DNA from: Marinobacter vulgaris
GTDB taxonomy: Bacteria > Pseudomonadota > Gammaproteobacteria > Pseudomonadales > Oleiphilaceae
Direction of reading: 5' to 3'
NCBI RefSeq assembly: GCF_003344045.1
Contig: NZ_QFWX01000008.1
Coordinates: 1 to 64,000, forward strand
Length of the DNA: 64,000 nucleotides
The translations under genes were made by a program, and so were the position numbers. This document shows positions 44,893 through 54,428 of this stretch, piece by piece. Numbering within the stretch: the first letter of the stretch is position 1; each line of letters opens with the position of its first letter. Under the pieces are notes generated by a model that worked only from the letters and a program-made list of their open reading frames with translations, searched no databases and was not told the origin of the DNA.

Positions 44893-44963
44893 GCGCCTTA
44901 AACGCAGTCGCCGCCCAGAATACTGTTTTTATATACAGTATTCTGGGCGGCGACTGAAGGCGC
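44893..44963. repeat. long near-perfect palindrome around the LexA box
   Basis: A perfect 21-bp inverted repeat (44905-44925 against 44936-44956) with a 10-base spacer, extended by a further 7 bp (GCGCCTT 44893-44899 with AAGGCGC 44957-44963) after a 5-base bulge. The centre is the LexA box. No T-tract follows, so it is not a normal terminator. It lies between the phaC stop and the CLCA_X start. Confidence 0.9.
44921..44940. promoter_or_regulatory. LexA (SOS) box
   Basis: TACTGTTTTTATATACAGTA fits the gammaproteobacterial LexA consensus exactly (CTGT-N8-ACAG, with TA flanks and an AT-rich core). It is 46 bases upstream of the CLCA_X start codon, a normal place for repression. It should place CLCA_X and, by read-through, the SbcD/SbcC-like genes under SOS control. 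Confidence 0.88.
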
Positions 44964-45023
44964 GTCAACCCTGCAATTGGTGAAACAGGGCTGATGTGGA
45001 GATTTACGGTGCCGGGCTGGTCA

Positions 45024-46937
45024 TCAGCCCGTTTTTTCTGACTTGCGGCTACTCTGACTCTGGGAAGAGTTTCCGGTTGCCGGCTTGCGGGCTGTGCGCT
45101 TGGCAGCAACAGCCTTGGGTTTCGACGGCGTTTCCGGAGCGGGTTCATTGCGCAAATAGGAGCCAGGCGCTGCTTCAATGATCGGCAATTCTCCCTCACC
45201 TGGCGTTCTTGCCGCCACTTCGCCGCCACCGAACTGCTTGGCCCATTCGACCCAATCCGGCCACCAGGACCCTTCATACTCTTCGGCGCCTGCCAGCCAT
45301 TCATCCGGTGACAGGTCAGTATTTTCGTTGATCCTATAACCGTACTTGTGTTTGTACGGTGGGTTAATGATGCCGGCTATATGGCCAGAGCCACCCAGCA
45401 CGAAGCGAACTGGTCCACCCAGATAGCGCGACCCTTTATAACAGGACACCCAGGGTGCAATGTGATCCTCAATCGCCGAAGCGAAATAGGCAGGCACTTT
45501 GATCTGCCCGAGGTCGATCGGCGTTCCGGCGAGGGTGATTCCACCAGGTTCGACCAGCCGATTCTCAAGGTACATGTTGCGCAAGTAAAAACTGTGCATG
45601 GCCGCTGGCAGCCGGGTGGAGTCCGTGTTCCAGTACAACAGATCGAAAGGCGGGGTATCACGGCCCAGCAGGTAATTATTGATGTAGAAGGACCATATCA
45701 GGCTGTTGGCGCGTAACATGTTGAAAGCGGATGCCATGGCGGTGCCATCAAGATAGCCCCGCTTCTTCATGGCCTTTTCCATCTTGGCAATCATGTCTTC
45801 ATCAATGAAAGCCTTGATATCGCCAACGTTTGAGAAGTCCAGCATGCTATTGAAGAAAGTGGCACTCTTCACGCGATCATCACCGCGCGCTGCCAGCCAG
45901 GCGAGTGAGCAGCCCAGCAGTGTTCCGCCAATACAGTAACCGACGGTGTTCACTTCCCTCTCTCCGGTGGCTTTCTCGATGGCGTCGAGTGCCTCCACCG
46001 GGCCTTCGAGCATGTAGTCCTCGAATCCCTTGTTGGCGTGTTCCTTTCCGGGATTAACCCAGGAAATGACAAATACGGTGTGACCTTTTTCCACCCAGTA
46101 GCGGATAAACGACTTTTTCGCGCCCAGGTCCAGGATGTAATACTTGTTGATCCAGGGCGGTACGACGAGAAGCGGTCGACGATGCACTGTCTCGGTTGTG
46201 GGCCGGTACTGGATCAGCTGCATCAGATCATTCTGGTAGACGACATCACCCGGCGTGTCTGCCAGGTTCACCCCAACCTCGAAAGCATCCGGATCGGACA
46301 TCCTGAAGGACAGCTGGCCATCGGCTTTGTCCAGATCTCTGAGAAAATTGGCAAAGCCGCGCACCAGGTTGCGGCCCCTGGTGTCTACCGTCTCCCGCAA
46401 CACCTCGGGATTGGTCAGAACGAAGTTGCTCGGCGCCAGTGCATCCAGGACCTGGTTGGTGAAGAAGCGGACTTTGTGCCTGTCACGCTCATCAAGACCG
46501 CGAACGTCGTCTATGGTGTCATTAATCCACCGATCCGACATCAGGTAGGCCTGCATGAGGAAGTTGAAGTAAATGGTATCGTTCCAGGAATCGTCCTTGA
46601 AACGGGGATCACCCCGCTCTGGGGCCGCCACCCGCATGGGCTCCCTGCTGATCAGGCTCATCAACGCGCTACTGCTCAGAATGGTTGTGTTCTGCAGCAG
46701 CCGCATCTCGGCAGTAATAACCGCGTCCGGCTGAGTGGCAAACTTCGCGGTGAAGCGGACGAAGGGTTTCGCCATACTCTTCATGCTTACCGGATTGGGA
46801 CGGCCACCTTTCAGGCGCCTGAGTACCGAGCGGGTAACCAGGCGGGTACCATGGGCCCCCGCACTCACCAGAGACTGGCGTACCGTACGGAGCTCCCCTC
46901 CACTGTCAGGCACTGACTTTACAGACTTCTCAGACAT
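45024..46937 (-). CDS. phaC: class I poly(3-hydroxyalkanoate) synthase
   Basis: Polymerises (R)-3-hydroxyacyl-CoA into storage polyester granules. The 637-residue protein has the PhaC N-terminal domain, and the lipase-like box GYCIGG carries the nucleophile Cys335. The aspartate (EDHIAPW) and histidine (GSGHIAGIINPP) of the triad lie near 490 and 520. The conserved PPWINKYYILDL block is near 260. The C-terminal 60 residues are a Lys/Ala/Pro/Ser-rich extension not seen in typical synthases. The ATG at 46937 has an AGGGAG site; the frame is open to 47018. phaZ lies 101 bases upstream. Confidence 0.95.
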   Translation of the reverse strand: MSEKSVKSVPDSGGELRTVRQSLVSAGAHGTRLVTRSVLRRLKGGRPNPVSMKSMAKPFVRFTAKFATQPDAVITAEMRLLQNTTILSSSALMSLISREPMRVAAPERGDPRFKDDSWNDTIYFNFLMQAYLMSDRWINDTIDDVRGLDERDRHKVRFFTNQVLDALAPSNFVLTNPEVLRETVDTRGRNLVRGFANFLRDLDKADGQLSFRMSDPDAFEVGVNLADTPGDVVYQNDLMQLIQYRPTTETVHRRPLLVVPPWINKYYILDLGAKKSFIRYWVEKGHTVFVISWVNPGKEHANKGFEDYMLEGPVEALDAIEKATGEREVNTVGYCIGGTLLGCSLAWLAARGDDRVKSATFFNSMLDFSNVGDIKAFIDEDMIAKMEKAMKKRGYLDGTAMASAFNMLRANSLIWSFYINNYLLGRDTPPFDLLYWNTDSTRLPAAMHSFYLRNMYLENRLVEPGGITLAGTPIDLGQIKVPAYFASAIEDHIAPWVSCYKGSRYLGGPVRFVLGGSGHIAGIINPPYKHKYGYRINENTDLSPDEWLAGAEEYEGSWWPDWVEWAKQFGGGEVAARTPGEGELPIIEAAPGSYLRNEPAPETPSKPKAVAAKRTARKPATGNSSQSQSSRKSEKTG

Positions 46938-47038
46938 CTTTGTTCTCCCTGATTCACCGCCACTGAGATACGGTGAGCTCTTTTTTTCCGAATTAGCAGA
47001 GGGCAACGATTGCAACAAGAGGCCTGAGCAACTGCGAC

Positions 47039-48256
47039 TCAGGCGCTGCGAATGAACTTCTGCAGCCTTGGAGCAATTTCCTCGCGCCAGCGACGGCCAT
47101 TAAACGTGCCGTAGTGTCCAACTCCGGGCTGCAAGTGATGAACCCTGCGGCCGTCGGGAATGTTGGTACACAGTGCGTGGGCAGCACGGGTCTGCCCCGG
47201 GCTGGAAATATCGTCCTTCTCGCCCTCAATGGTCATCAACGCCGTTTTGCGAATGGCTTCCGGCTTTACCAGCCGGCCGCGGTGCCTGAAAGAGCCCTTG
47301 GCAAGCTGGAATTTCTGGAAAACACGCTCGATGGTGTCCAGATAATAAGCGTCTGGCAGATCCATTACCGCTAGATATTCGTCGTAGAACTCCCTGTGGC
47401 GCGCAACTTCCTCCTTGTCATCATCACGAATGGATTTGAACAGCCCCCGATAGGCATCCACGTGGCGATCGAAATTCATGTTGATAAACCCCGTCAGCTG
47501 CAAAAAGCCGGGGTAAACCTTGCGCATGGCACCGGGATAGGGCGCCGGCACGGTGTGAATCAGGTTACGTCTGAACCAGGACAGTTTGTGCTTCTTTGCC
47601 AGCTCACAGGGTTCTGTCGGATCAACCCGCCCATCCACCGGGCCGCTCATCAATGCCAGAGAGCGAGGCGCTGAAGGATGATCATCCTGGGCCATCAGTG
47701 CGGTAGCCGCCAACACCGGCACTACCGGCTGGCAGACCGCCAGAACATGAGTGTCTGGACCAATGTGGTTAATAAAATCAATAACGTAATCAATATAGTC
47801 GTCGAGCCCGAAGTTGCCTTTCGTGATCGGGACCATGCTGGCATCACGCCAGTCCGTAATATAGACGTCGTGATTCGGCAGCATTGCTTCCACTGTTCCT
47901 CTGAGAAGCGATGCAAAATGGCCAGACAGCGGCGCTACGATGAGCAGTTTGGGGTCATCCGGACGATTCACGTTACGCTGGAAATGTTTCAGCTGGCAAA
48001 ATGGATTGCGCTTGACGATGACTTCGTTGACCAGAACGGTCTCGCCGTCGCAAACCGTGGTATCCAGATTGAAGGCCGGCTTGGGATACCGCTTGGTGAG
48101 ATCCTCAAACACCTTGAGTGCCGAGGCGATGCTGCGTGTACCGGGGACTCTGGAGAAGGGGTTCAGTCGGTGGCGAAGAATCTTGCTCTGACCACTGGCC
48201 AGCATGCGCGCTGGAGTCAGCGCGAGACGTCCCAATTCGTGGGTGTAGTACATCAT
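47039..48256 (-). CDS. phaZ: intracellular PHA depolymerase
   Basis: A 405-residue cytoplasmic enzyme degrading stored polyhydroxyalkanoate. Family marks: MMYYTHELGRLALTPARML at the start, the nucleophile region LAVCQPVVPVLAA (cysteine in place of serine, as in the Ralstonia PhaZ group), VYITDWRDASMVP and GVGHYGTFNGRRW near the C-terminus with the catalytic histidine. No signal peptide. It precedes phaC on the same strand, so synthesis and mobilisation genes are side by side. Confidence 0.93.
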   Translation of the reverse strand: MMYYTHELGRLALTPARMLASGQSKILRHRLNPFSRVPGTRSIASALKVFEDLTKRYPKPAFNLDTTVCDGETVLVNEVIVKRNPFCQLKHFQRNVNRPDDPKLLIVAPLSGHFASLLRGTVEAMLPNHDVYITDWRDASMVPITKGNFGLDDYIDYVIDFINHIGPDTHVLAVCQPVVPVLAATALMAQDDHPSAPRSLALMSGPVDGRVDPTEPCELAKKHKLSWFRRNLIHTVPAPYPGAMRKVYPGFLQLTGFINMNFDRHVDAYRGLFKSIRDDDKEEVARHREFYDEYLAVMDLPDAYYLDTIERVFQKFQLAKGSFRHRGRLVKPEAIRKTALMTIEGEKDDISSPGQTRAAHALCTNIPDGRRVHHLQPGVGHYGTFNGRRWREEIAPRLQKFIRSA

Positions 48257-48501
48257 GATGCGATTTATCCTGAGTGAGTAAGGTTAATCTTTATCTGTGC
48301 CGCTACTCCGCTCCTTTGGATACTGACTTTCAGGCTCGGCGGCCCTTAAAGTCCGGGCAATAACCACCATCTTACGCCTGTTTTTCGATCAGCGCGATAA
48401 TTCGGGTGCTTGTCCGGATTATCTGGTCCAGAATGATCGGCAACGTCATTCACGGGACAGCGCCAACCTCTATCAAGTATCAAGATCACGAAGGTCATTT
48501 C

Positions 48502-49041
48502 ATGACGATGCTCAATAGCCCGGGCCCAATCAGCCGCGACGATGCCCATACACTGGTTGCGTTTGGCCCTCAGAACCAACCACTTAGCTGGGAGTCGCTC
48601 GGAGATCGCGTAATGGGCGGACAATCCGACGGCAGGGTTGTCAGCTCCGAGGAAGGCTATGGCGATTTTTATGGCACCGTTCGCCTTGAAAACGGCGGAG
48701 GCTTCGCCTCTGCCAAAGCGGACCTGGCCGAACCCGTCGATGCTTCCTCCCGGGCAGGTATTGAACTGCTTGCCCGGGGTGATGGTAGAACCTACAAAAT
48801 CGGCCTTCGCAACAGCACCGACCGTCGCAGCATTGTTTATCAGCACAGTTTTACACCGGATACGGAACAATGGAGCCGCATTCAGCTCCCCTTCAGGGAT
48901 TTCATCCCCACCTGGCGAGGCCGGACAGTGGCGAACGCGGGACCACTGAACACCCGCCACCTGGCATCGTTGAGCCTTTTTGTGTCGGGTCGTCAGGCTG
49001 GTGAATTTCACCTAAGGATGCAGAACTGGATTCTGTTCTGA
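48502..49041 (+). CDS. CIA30-family protein
   Basis: A 179-residue protein with the CIA30 (complex I intermediate-associated protein 30) carbohydrate-binding-like fold. The diagnostic VMGGQSDGRV near residue 38 is followed by FYGTVRLENGGGFAS and a final strand FHLRMQNWILF. Bacterial members are cytoplasmic or periplasmic proteins of unknown function. No signal peptide. The ATG at 48502 gives a normal family length; the frame is open to 48406. Confidence 0.8.
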   Translation: MTMLNSPGPISRDDAHTLVAFGPQNQPLSWESLGDRVMGGQSDGRVVSSEEGYGDFYGTVRLENGGGFASAKADLAEPVDASSRAGIELLARGDGRTYKIGLRNSTDRRSIVYQHSFTPDTEQWSRIQLPFRDFIPTWRGRTVANAGPLNTRHLASLSLFVSGRQAGEFHLRMQNWILF

Positions 49042-49130
49042 AAGAAACTGAAAGCACGAAGCAAAGATCGTCCTCACTGGCTATTGCCCGCGCCGTCGAC
49101 CCGGTTTTACCACCAGATCCCACATTTAAA

Positions 49131-50897
49131 TCAGACTGAAACAGCAACAAAGTGTCCCTCCTCCGGCTGTTCGTAGCGTACCGCAGGAGGCACATGCCCC
49201 TTCGCTTTTATAGGATTCGGTGCTTCGGTCTCGTCAAGCGGCGCTGGCGTAAGCTTACGGTCCAGCGCCGGCACCGGAACAGCCGCTAACAGGCGCTTGG
49301 TATACGGGTGACGTGGATTTCGCAGAACCTGGTCGCGGCTACCAATCTCCATTATGCGACCGGAATACATGACCGCGACTCGGTGACACAGCCTTTCGAC
49401 CACGGCCATGTCGTGGGAAATGAACAGATAGCTAAGCTCATAGTCTTTTTGCAGCTCTTCGAGCAGGTCCAGCACTTGAGCCTGCACTGAAACATCGAGC
49501 GCAGACACGGGTTCGTCAGCAACGATGATGCGAGGGTTCAGAGCCAGCGCCCGGGCAATACATATGCGCTGGCGCTGGCCACCGGAGAACTGATGAGGGT
49601 AGCGTGTCATAGCATCCGCCTCGGGCAGCCCCACCTGCGCCAGCAGTTGAGCTACTCGTCTCTCACGTTCTGCGGCTGTACCACGGCGGTGAATCAGCAG
49701 GGGCTCGCCAACCAATTCAGCAATATTTTTACGCGGGTTAAGAGCGGCGTAAGGATCCTGGAAAACCATTTGGATATCCTGACGCTGTTTTTTAAGCGCA
49801 GCACCCTTGAGCCCTCGGATATTGGTGCCCATGACTCGAACGTCACCCTCGAAATCCACCATGTTCATGAGAGCCCGCCCGGTGGTGGACTTGCCACAAC
49901 CGCTTTCGCCAACAATTCCCAGGGTCTCACCCTGATGCAGGGTAAAACTGATGTCCTCTACCGCCATCACTTCCCGGGCCGGGGCGAAGAGCCCTTGGCT
50001 TTTCATCGGGTAACGCACGCGCAAATTACTAACCTCCAGCACCGGCTCACCGAACACCTGGGGCACCCGGGTCGGCGCTGTGCCGAGGCGCGGAACCGCA
50101 GCGAGCAATTTCCGGGTGTATTCAGCGTCGGGACTGGTGAAGATCTTGCGGATATCTGCGGTTTCCTCCACCACGCCCTGGTTCATGACGACTACCTTAT
50201 CCGCCATTTCCGCTACGACTCCCATGTCGTGAGTAATCATCAGGACAGCGGTTTTGAATTCGGCCTGAAGCTCACGAATAAGGTCGAGAATCTGGGCCTG
50301 AATGGTTACATCCAGGGCCGTGGTTGGCTCATCAGCGATCAGTATCTGAGGTTGGCACAGCATCGCCATGGCGATCATGACGCGCTGACGAAGACCACCA
50401 GAAAGCTCGTGGGGATACTGCCGGACACGGTCTCCGGCGCGTGGAATCTTGACCGCTTCCAGCATGTCCCGGATGTGTTTATGCGCACCAGCCCCTGTCG
50501 CAAGCTTATGCCGGCGCACAGTTTCCAGCATCTGGTCGCCGATACGCATGGTCGGGTTGAGAGAGGTCATGGGTTCCTGGAAAATCATGCCAATTTCCCT
50601 GCCCCGCAGGTGCTGCAGACGGCGCTCAGACAGACCCACCAGGTCTTCATCGTGGAACAGGATGACACCTTCCGGCACCCGCGCCATTTTCGGCAGCAAC
50701 CCCATGATCGCAAGTGCCGACAGAGATTTGCCACTGCCTGATTCACCGGCGATACATAGGGTTTCCGAAGGGTTCAAGGTGAAACTGAGATCATCCACAA
50801 CGCGTTTGCTTTCCGATCCCTGACCAAACTCAATGGACAGCTTTTCCACCGACAACAGCGGGCGCTTCACAACGGATCCTTTTATTGGAGCATTCAT
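49131..50897 (-). CDS. tandem ABC ATPase of a dipeptide-type importer
   Basis: A single 588-residue protein carrying two ABC domains, equivalent to fused DppD and DppF. Domain 1: Walker A GESGSGKS, signature LSGGLRQRV, Walker B LIADEPTTALD. Domain 2 (from about 300): Walker A GESGCGKST, signature FSGGQRQRI, Walker B IVADEPVSALD. Each ends with the oligopeptide-type tail that contacts the permeases. The ATG at 50897 follows the amidase stop by 10 bases; the longer frame to 51071 overlaps it and is not coding-like. It is the last gene of amide operon 2. Confidence 0.9.
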   Translation of the reverse strand: MNAPIKGSVVKRPLLSVEKLSIEFGQGSESKRVVDDLSFTLNPSETLCIAGESGSGKSLSALAIMGLLPKMARVPEGVILFHDEDLVGLSERRLQHLRGREIGMIFQEPMTSLNPTMRIGDQMLETVRRHKLATGAGAHKHIRDMLEAVKIPRAGDRVRQYPHELSGGLRQRVMIAMAMLCQPQILIADEPTTALDVTIQAQILDLIRELQAEFKTAVLMITHDMGVVAEMADKVVVMNQGVVEETADIRKIFTSPDAEYTRKLLAAVPRLGTAPTRVPQVFGEPVLEVSNLRVRYPMKSQGLFAPAREVMAVEDISFTLHQGETLGIVGESGCGKSTTGRALMNMVDFEGDVRVMGTNIRGLKGAALKKQRQDIQMVFQDPYAALNPRKNIAELVGEPLLIHRRGTAAERERRVAQLLAQVGLPEADAMTRYPHQFSGGQRQRICIARALALNPRIIVADEPVSALDVSVQAQVLDLLEELQKDYELSYLFISHDMAVVERLCHRVAVMYSGRIMEIGSRDQVLRNPRHPYTKRLLAAVPVPALDRKLTPAPLDETEAPNPIKAKGHVPPAVRYEQPEEGHFVAVSV

Positions 50898-50907
50898 GGG
50901 GCTGCCA

Positions 50908-51855
50908 TTACTCGAAAACGAGCCGAGGGACGTAAAACGCCACCACCCAGTTGGGCATGTCGACGATTTCGCTGATACGTAGATCCCCACAGACCGAGCA
51001 CAACATATAGGCCTGCTCAGGAGGCATGTGATGCTCCCTGGTGATCCAGTCGATTGCGCCACTGAGCGCATCCCTTGCCGCCTGCATCAGGTCCGGACCG
51101 ATCCCTGTGAAGACCTCGTAGCCGGCTGAATCCAGATGTCGGGTGACCGGCCCCGCAGTTGTGAAACGGGGCATGGCCAGAGCCGTGTCCTTGATCAAAT
51201 CGACTTTAACGGTCACGTCCATAGCGCTCTCGATGGCCGTTCCGCAAACCTCACCATCCCCTTGGGCGGCATGAGTATCGCCGATTGATAGAAGGCCGCC
51301 GGCGACCTCAACCGGCAGGTAGAGCGTTGCACCTGCGTTGAGGTCGCGAATGTCCATATTGCCCCCTACTCGTCTGGGCGGCACCACCGAGTGCAGCCCT
51401 GGTTCAGACAGGGCAAGCCCAATCGTGCCGGCGAAAGGTTTCAGTGGAACCCTGGCAAACTTTCCGAACGCAGCAGGTGCCATACTGCTGCGATCATAGC
51501 TCCAAAGCATCAATGCCGGATCCTGGAACTGGTCAGCCAATAATCCGAAGCCGGGAATGTTCGCGGTCCAGCCAAAACCGGACGGTCGAAAGCTATCGAT
51601 AGTCAACTTCAAAACATCACCAGGCTCGGCGCCTTCCACATAGATCGGTCCGGTTACGGGATTGATCTTGTCGAAGGGCATCGTTGTTACCGCCTCTACC
51701 GTCGAATCCGGCGTGAAATGGCCGTTGCCCGAATCACGACATTCCAGCTCGACCATGCTTCCCGGGATAACCCTGGCGACGGGAGCAAAACTGTTGTCCC
51801 ATCCATGGTGGTGATGGGCGCCATGGATGGTTTTAACAAGCGTCTGTTCGCACAT
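50908..51855 (-). CDS. acetamidase/formamidase-family protein, short form
   Basis: A 315-residue amidase of the FmdA superfamily but about 95 residues shorter than the FmdA at 3570-4802 and clearly different in sequence. Family blocks: IYVEGAEPGDVLKLTI, GGNMDIRDLNAGATLYLPVEV, SIGDTHAAQGDGEVCGTAIE (metal-binding acids) and MLCSVCGDLRISEIVDMPNWVV. It overlaps the binding-protein gene by one base. Placement between importer subunits and under AmiC/AmiR suggests it hydrolyses the imported amide. Confidence 0.88.
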   Translation of the reverse strand: MCEQTLVKTIHGAHHHHGWDNSFAPVARVIPGSMVELECRDSGNGHFTPDSTVEAVTTMPFDKINPVTGPIYVEGAEPGDVLKLTIDSFRPSGFGWTANIPGFGLLADQFQDPALMLWSYDRSSMAPAAFGKFARVPLKPFAGTIGLALSEPGLHSVVPPRRVGGNMDIRDLNAGATLYLPVEVAGGLLSIGDTHAAQGDGEVCGTAIESAMDVTVKVDLIKDTALAMPRFTTAGPVTRHLDSAGYEVFTGIGPDLMQAARDALSGAIDWITREHHMPPEQAYMLCSVCGDLRISEIVDMPNWVVAFYVPRLVFE

Positions 51856-53474
51856 TATTTTACCCAGATATAGTCATAGTTGACGGGGACATGGACTGGA
51901 TCCACATACAGCGATTCATCACCAGCCATGCGCTCAGAGCGCACAGTGAAGCGCTGCTCATTGAAGATAGGCACCCATGGCGCATCCGCCATGGCCTCAA
52001 TAAATACTGAGCCCCAAAGCTCAGCACGGTCGTCCCGTTGATGTTCGGCCACCATGGCATCTGCCGTGTCGCCCATCTCGTCCAGCTCTTCGTTACAGTA
52101 CCAGGCCCAGTTCCAGCCTCCGGGAACGGCGCCCTCACAACCAAGAATCGGACCCCAGAAGTTGGCCGGATCCGGGAAGTCGGCAATCCAGGCCATACCA
52201 CCAGACCAGACCATCGGCGCTTGATCTTGAACCCCGCCGGCCTCAATTACATTAGCCTGAGCTAGCGACCGGATCTCGGCGGTGATGCCAATGTTACTCA
52301 GATCCTGCTGCATGGCCTGCGCAATCCGGGGTTGGGGATCGGTGTTCATCACGAAGAGCTCGGTTGTAAAACCATCTTCATAGCCAGCTTCACGAAGCAA
52401 GGCCTTGGCCTTCTCGGGATCGAAGGGGTAGCCCTCATAACCTTCATCATAGCCCGGCATCGCTGGTGGCAGAGGCTGATTGGCCGGGGTGGCACGGCCG
52501 TTGATGATGCGTACGATCCGGTCCTTGTTGATGGCCATGTTGATGGCCTGGCGGACCTTCAGGTTATCCAGTGGCGGAATGGTAACGTTCAGAGTCAGGT
52601 ACCCGGTGTGGAGCTGGTCGCCGACAACCATTAGCCCTTCATAAGCGGGATTGTTCTTGAACTGGAGGAACTTCGCAGGTGGAATGCCGTCGCCGGCGAT
52701 ATCCACGTCGCCCCGTTCCAGGCGCTGCAAGGCGACCATCGGTTCCTGCCCCACCTCAAAGGTAATGGTGTCGATGTAGGGCACGCCTTCCTTGTAATAA
52801 TCCTCATTCTTCTCGAACACCAGGTGCCGGCCCAGAGCCCATTCTCCAAGTTCATAGGCGCCGGTACCGACAGGATTTTTACCAAAGTCGGCGCCATGCT
52901 CCTCGACGGCCTCCTTGGGCACGATAGAAGCGAAATTGAGCCCCATCACGTGGAGGAAGGTCGCGTTGGGCGCACTGAGCTCGATGGCGACGGTGTAGTC
53001 ATCCACCACCGTAACCCCCTCCAGTTCCGTGGTGTCACCGGCGGAAACTGCGTCATAACCGAGAATCGGTGAGAAGAAACCAGCTCCCGGGCTCTGGGTT
53101 TTGGGATTGGCAGTGCGCTCCAACGAGTATTTGACATCACTGGCCTTCATTTCGCGGCCATTGTGAAATTTAACCCCCTCCCGCAATTTGAAGGTGTAGG
53201 TCTTGCCATCATCTGACAGTTCATAGCTTTCCGCCAGGTCCAGCGCCAATTCCGTGGTGCCCGGCTTATAATCCATCAGGCCATCGAAAAGACTTTTGAT
53301 CATGGACCAATTCTGCCAGTCGTAACCAATGGCAGGATCCAGTGTGGCGACGTCGTTCTGGTAGGTGACAATGATGTCACCACCAGGCTTGGGATCAGCC
53401 GCAAAAGCGGTAACAGGCAGTATTACCGAAGCGATGGCAGTAGCCAGCAGGTTACGGGTCAGCGTGGTTTTCAT
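51855..53474 (-). CDS. dipeptide-type ABC binding protein
   Basis: A 539-residue family-5 periplasmic binding protein (DppA/OppA type). The signal peptide (LLATAIASVILPVTAFA) is followed by DPKPGGDIIVTYQNDVATLDPA, the usual opening, and FKLREGVKFHNGREMKASDVKYSLE, the family signature. In this amide operon the ligand may be an amide or N-substituted compound rather than a peptide. Two genes for permeases precede it on the minus strand. Confidence 0.9.
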   Translation of the reverse strand: MKTTLTRNLLATAIASVILPVTAFAADPKPGGDIIVTYQNDVATLDPAIGYDWQNWSMIKSLFDGLMDYKPGTTELALDLAESYELSDDGKTYTFKLREGVKFHNGREMKASDVKYSLERTANPKTQSPGAGFFSPILGYDAVSAGDTTELEGVTVVDDYTVAIELSAPNATFLHVMGLNFASIVPKEAVEEHGADFGKNPVGTGAYELGEWALGRHLVFEKNEDYYKEGVPYIDTITFEVGQEPMVALQRLERGDVDIAGDGIPPAKFLQFKNNPAYEGLMVVGDQLHTGYLTLNVTIPPLDNLKVRQAINMAINKDRIVRIINGRATPANQPLPPAMPGYDEGYEGYPFDPEKAKALLREAGYEDGFTTELFVMNTDPQPRIAQAMQQDLSNIGITAEIRSLAQANVIEAGGVQDQAPMVWSGGMAWIADFPDPANFWGPILGCEGAVPGGWNWAWYCNEELDEMGDTADAMVAEHQRDDRAELWGSVFIEAMADAPWVPIFNEQRFTVRSERMAGDESLYVDPVHVPVNYDYIWVK

Positions 53475-53498
53475 TGGTTGTACTCCTATGACTCAGGG

Positions 53499-54428
53499 TT
53501 AGGATTTGTCGAGCTCTATACGCGGGTCCACCAGTGGTACCAGCAGATCCGCAATCAGGTTGGCGATGACAATGGCGACAGCAGAAATCATGGTGACTCC
53601 AACGATCACGGGGATGTCGACCCGCTGGATGGCCTGCCAGGCGAGTTGCCCCAGGCCGGGCCAGCCAAAGACAGACTCCACCACCACCAGGCCGCCGATA
53701 AATATGCCAATGTCAATACCGATCATCGGGATGACGGGAACGATGGCATTGGGCAAAACGTGACGGAACAGCACCCGGAGACGGGTGAGACCTTTGGAAC
53801 GTGCGGTGCGGATAAAATCCTGCTCCAGAACTTCGATCATCGACGAGCGCACCATGCGGGAGTACCAGCCGCTGCCCAGCAGCCCAAGGGTGAGCGCCGG
53901 CAGCAATACATGCTCAAACTCGCCGTAACCGCCAAGGGGGAACCAGTCCAGGTTGACCGCAAACAGGTAAAGGAAAAGCATCGAGGCAATGAAGTGCGGG
54001 GAAGATACCCCCACAAAAGATAGCGCCATGAGAAACCGGTCTATCGCGGTGTTTCGCTTGATAGCAGCGAGCATTCCGAGGCTCACGCCGATCAGTAGCT
54101 CGAAACCGATACCCCACGCCATCAGCTCCATAGTGGGCCCCAGGCGCGAACTAATCAGCGCAGATACTTCTGTGCGCTGTATGTATGAGCGCCCAAGATC
54201 TCCCTGGATCAGGTTCATCAGGTAATGAAAGTATTGCTGATAAAAAGGCAGATCCAGGCCCAGCTGAGCACGGATATTGGCGACGGTCTCTGCTGTGGCA
54301 CTACGTCCCGCCAGTTGCCGCGCAGGATCCGCAGGGATCATATAAAGCAGCAGGTAGGTAATAAAAGACACACCAAGCAGGATCAGGACTGCATAACCCA
54401 GACGGCGCAGAATATAGATTGGCATCAT
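53499..54428 (-). CDS. dipeptide-type ABC permease (DppB-like)
   Basis: A 309-residue permease with six helices. The ILRRLGYAVLILLGVSFITYLL start and RTARSKGLTRLRVLFRHVLPNAIVPV (the EAA loop) identify DppB. Its start overlaps the DppC-like gene by 4 bases. It forms the channel with DppC and is driven by the tandem ATPase. Confidence 0.91.
   Translation of the reverse strand: MMPIYILRRLGYAVLILLGVSFITYLLLYMIPADPARQLAGRSATAETVANIRAQLGLDLPFYQQYFHYLMNLIQGDLGRSYIQRTEVSALISSRLGPTMELMAWGIGFELLIGVSLGMLAAIKRNTAIDRFLMALSFVGVSSPHFIASMLFLYLFAVNLDWFPLGGYGEFEHVLLPALTLGLLGSGWYSRMVRSSMIEVLEQDFIRTARSKGLTRLRVLFRHVLPNAIVPVIPMIGIDIGIFIGGLVVVESVFGWPGLGQLAWQAIQRVDIPVIVGVTMISAVAIVIANLIADLLVPLVDPRIELDKS

Noticed and set aside
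49593..50741. 382-codon plus-strand open frame
   Set aside because: Antisense to the tandem ABC ATPase.
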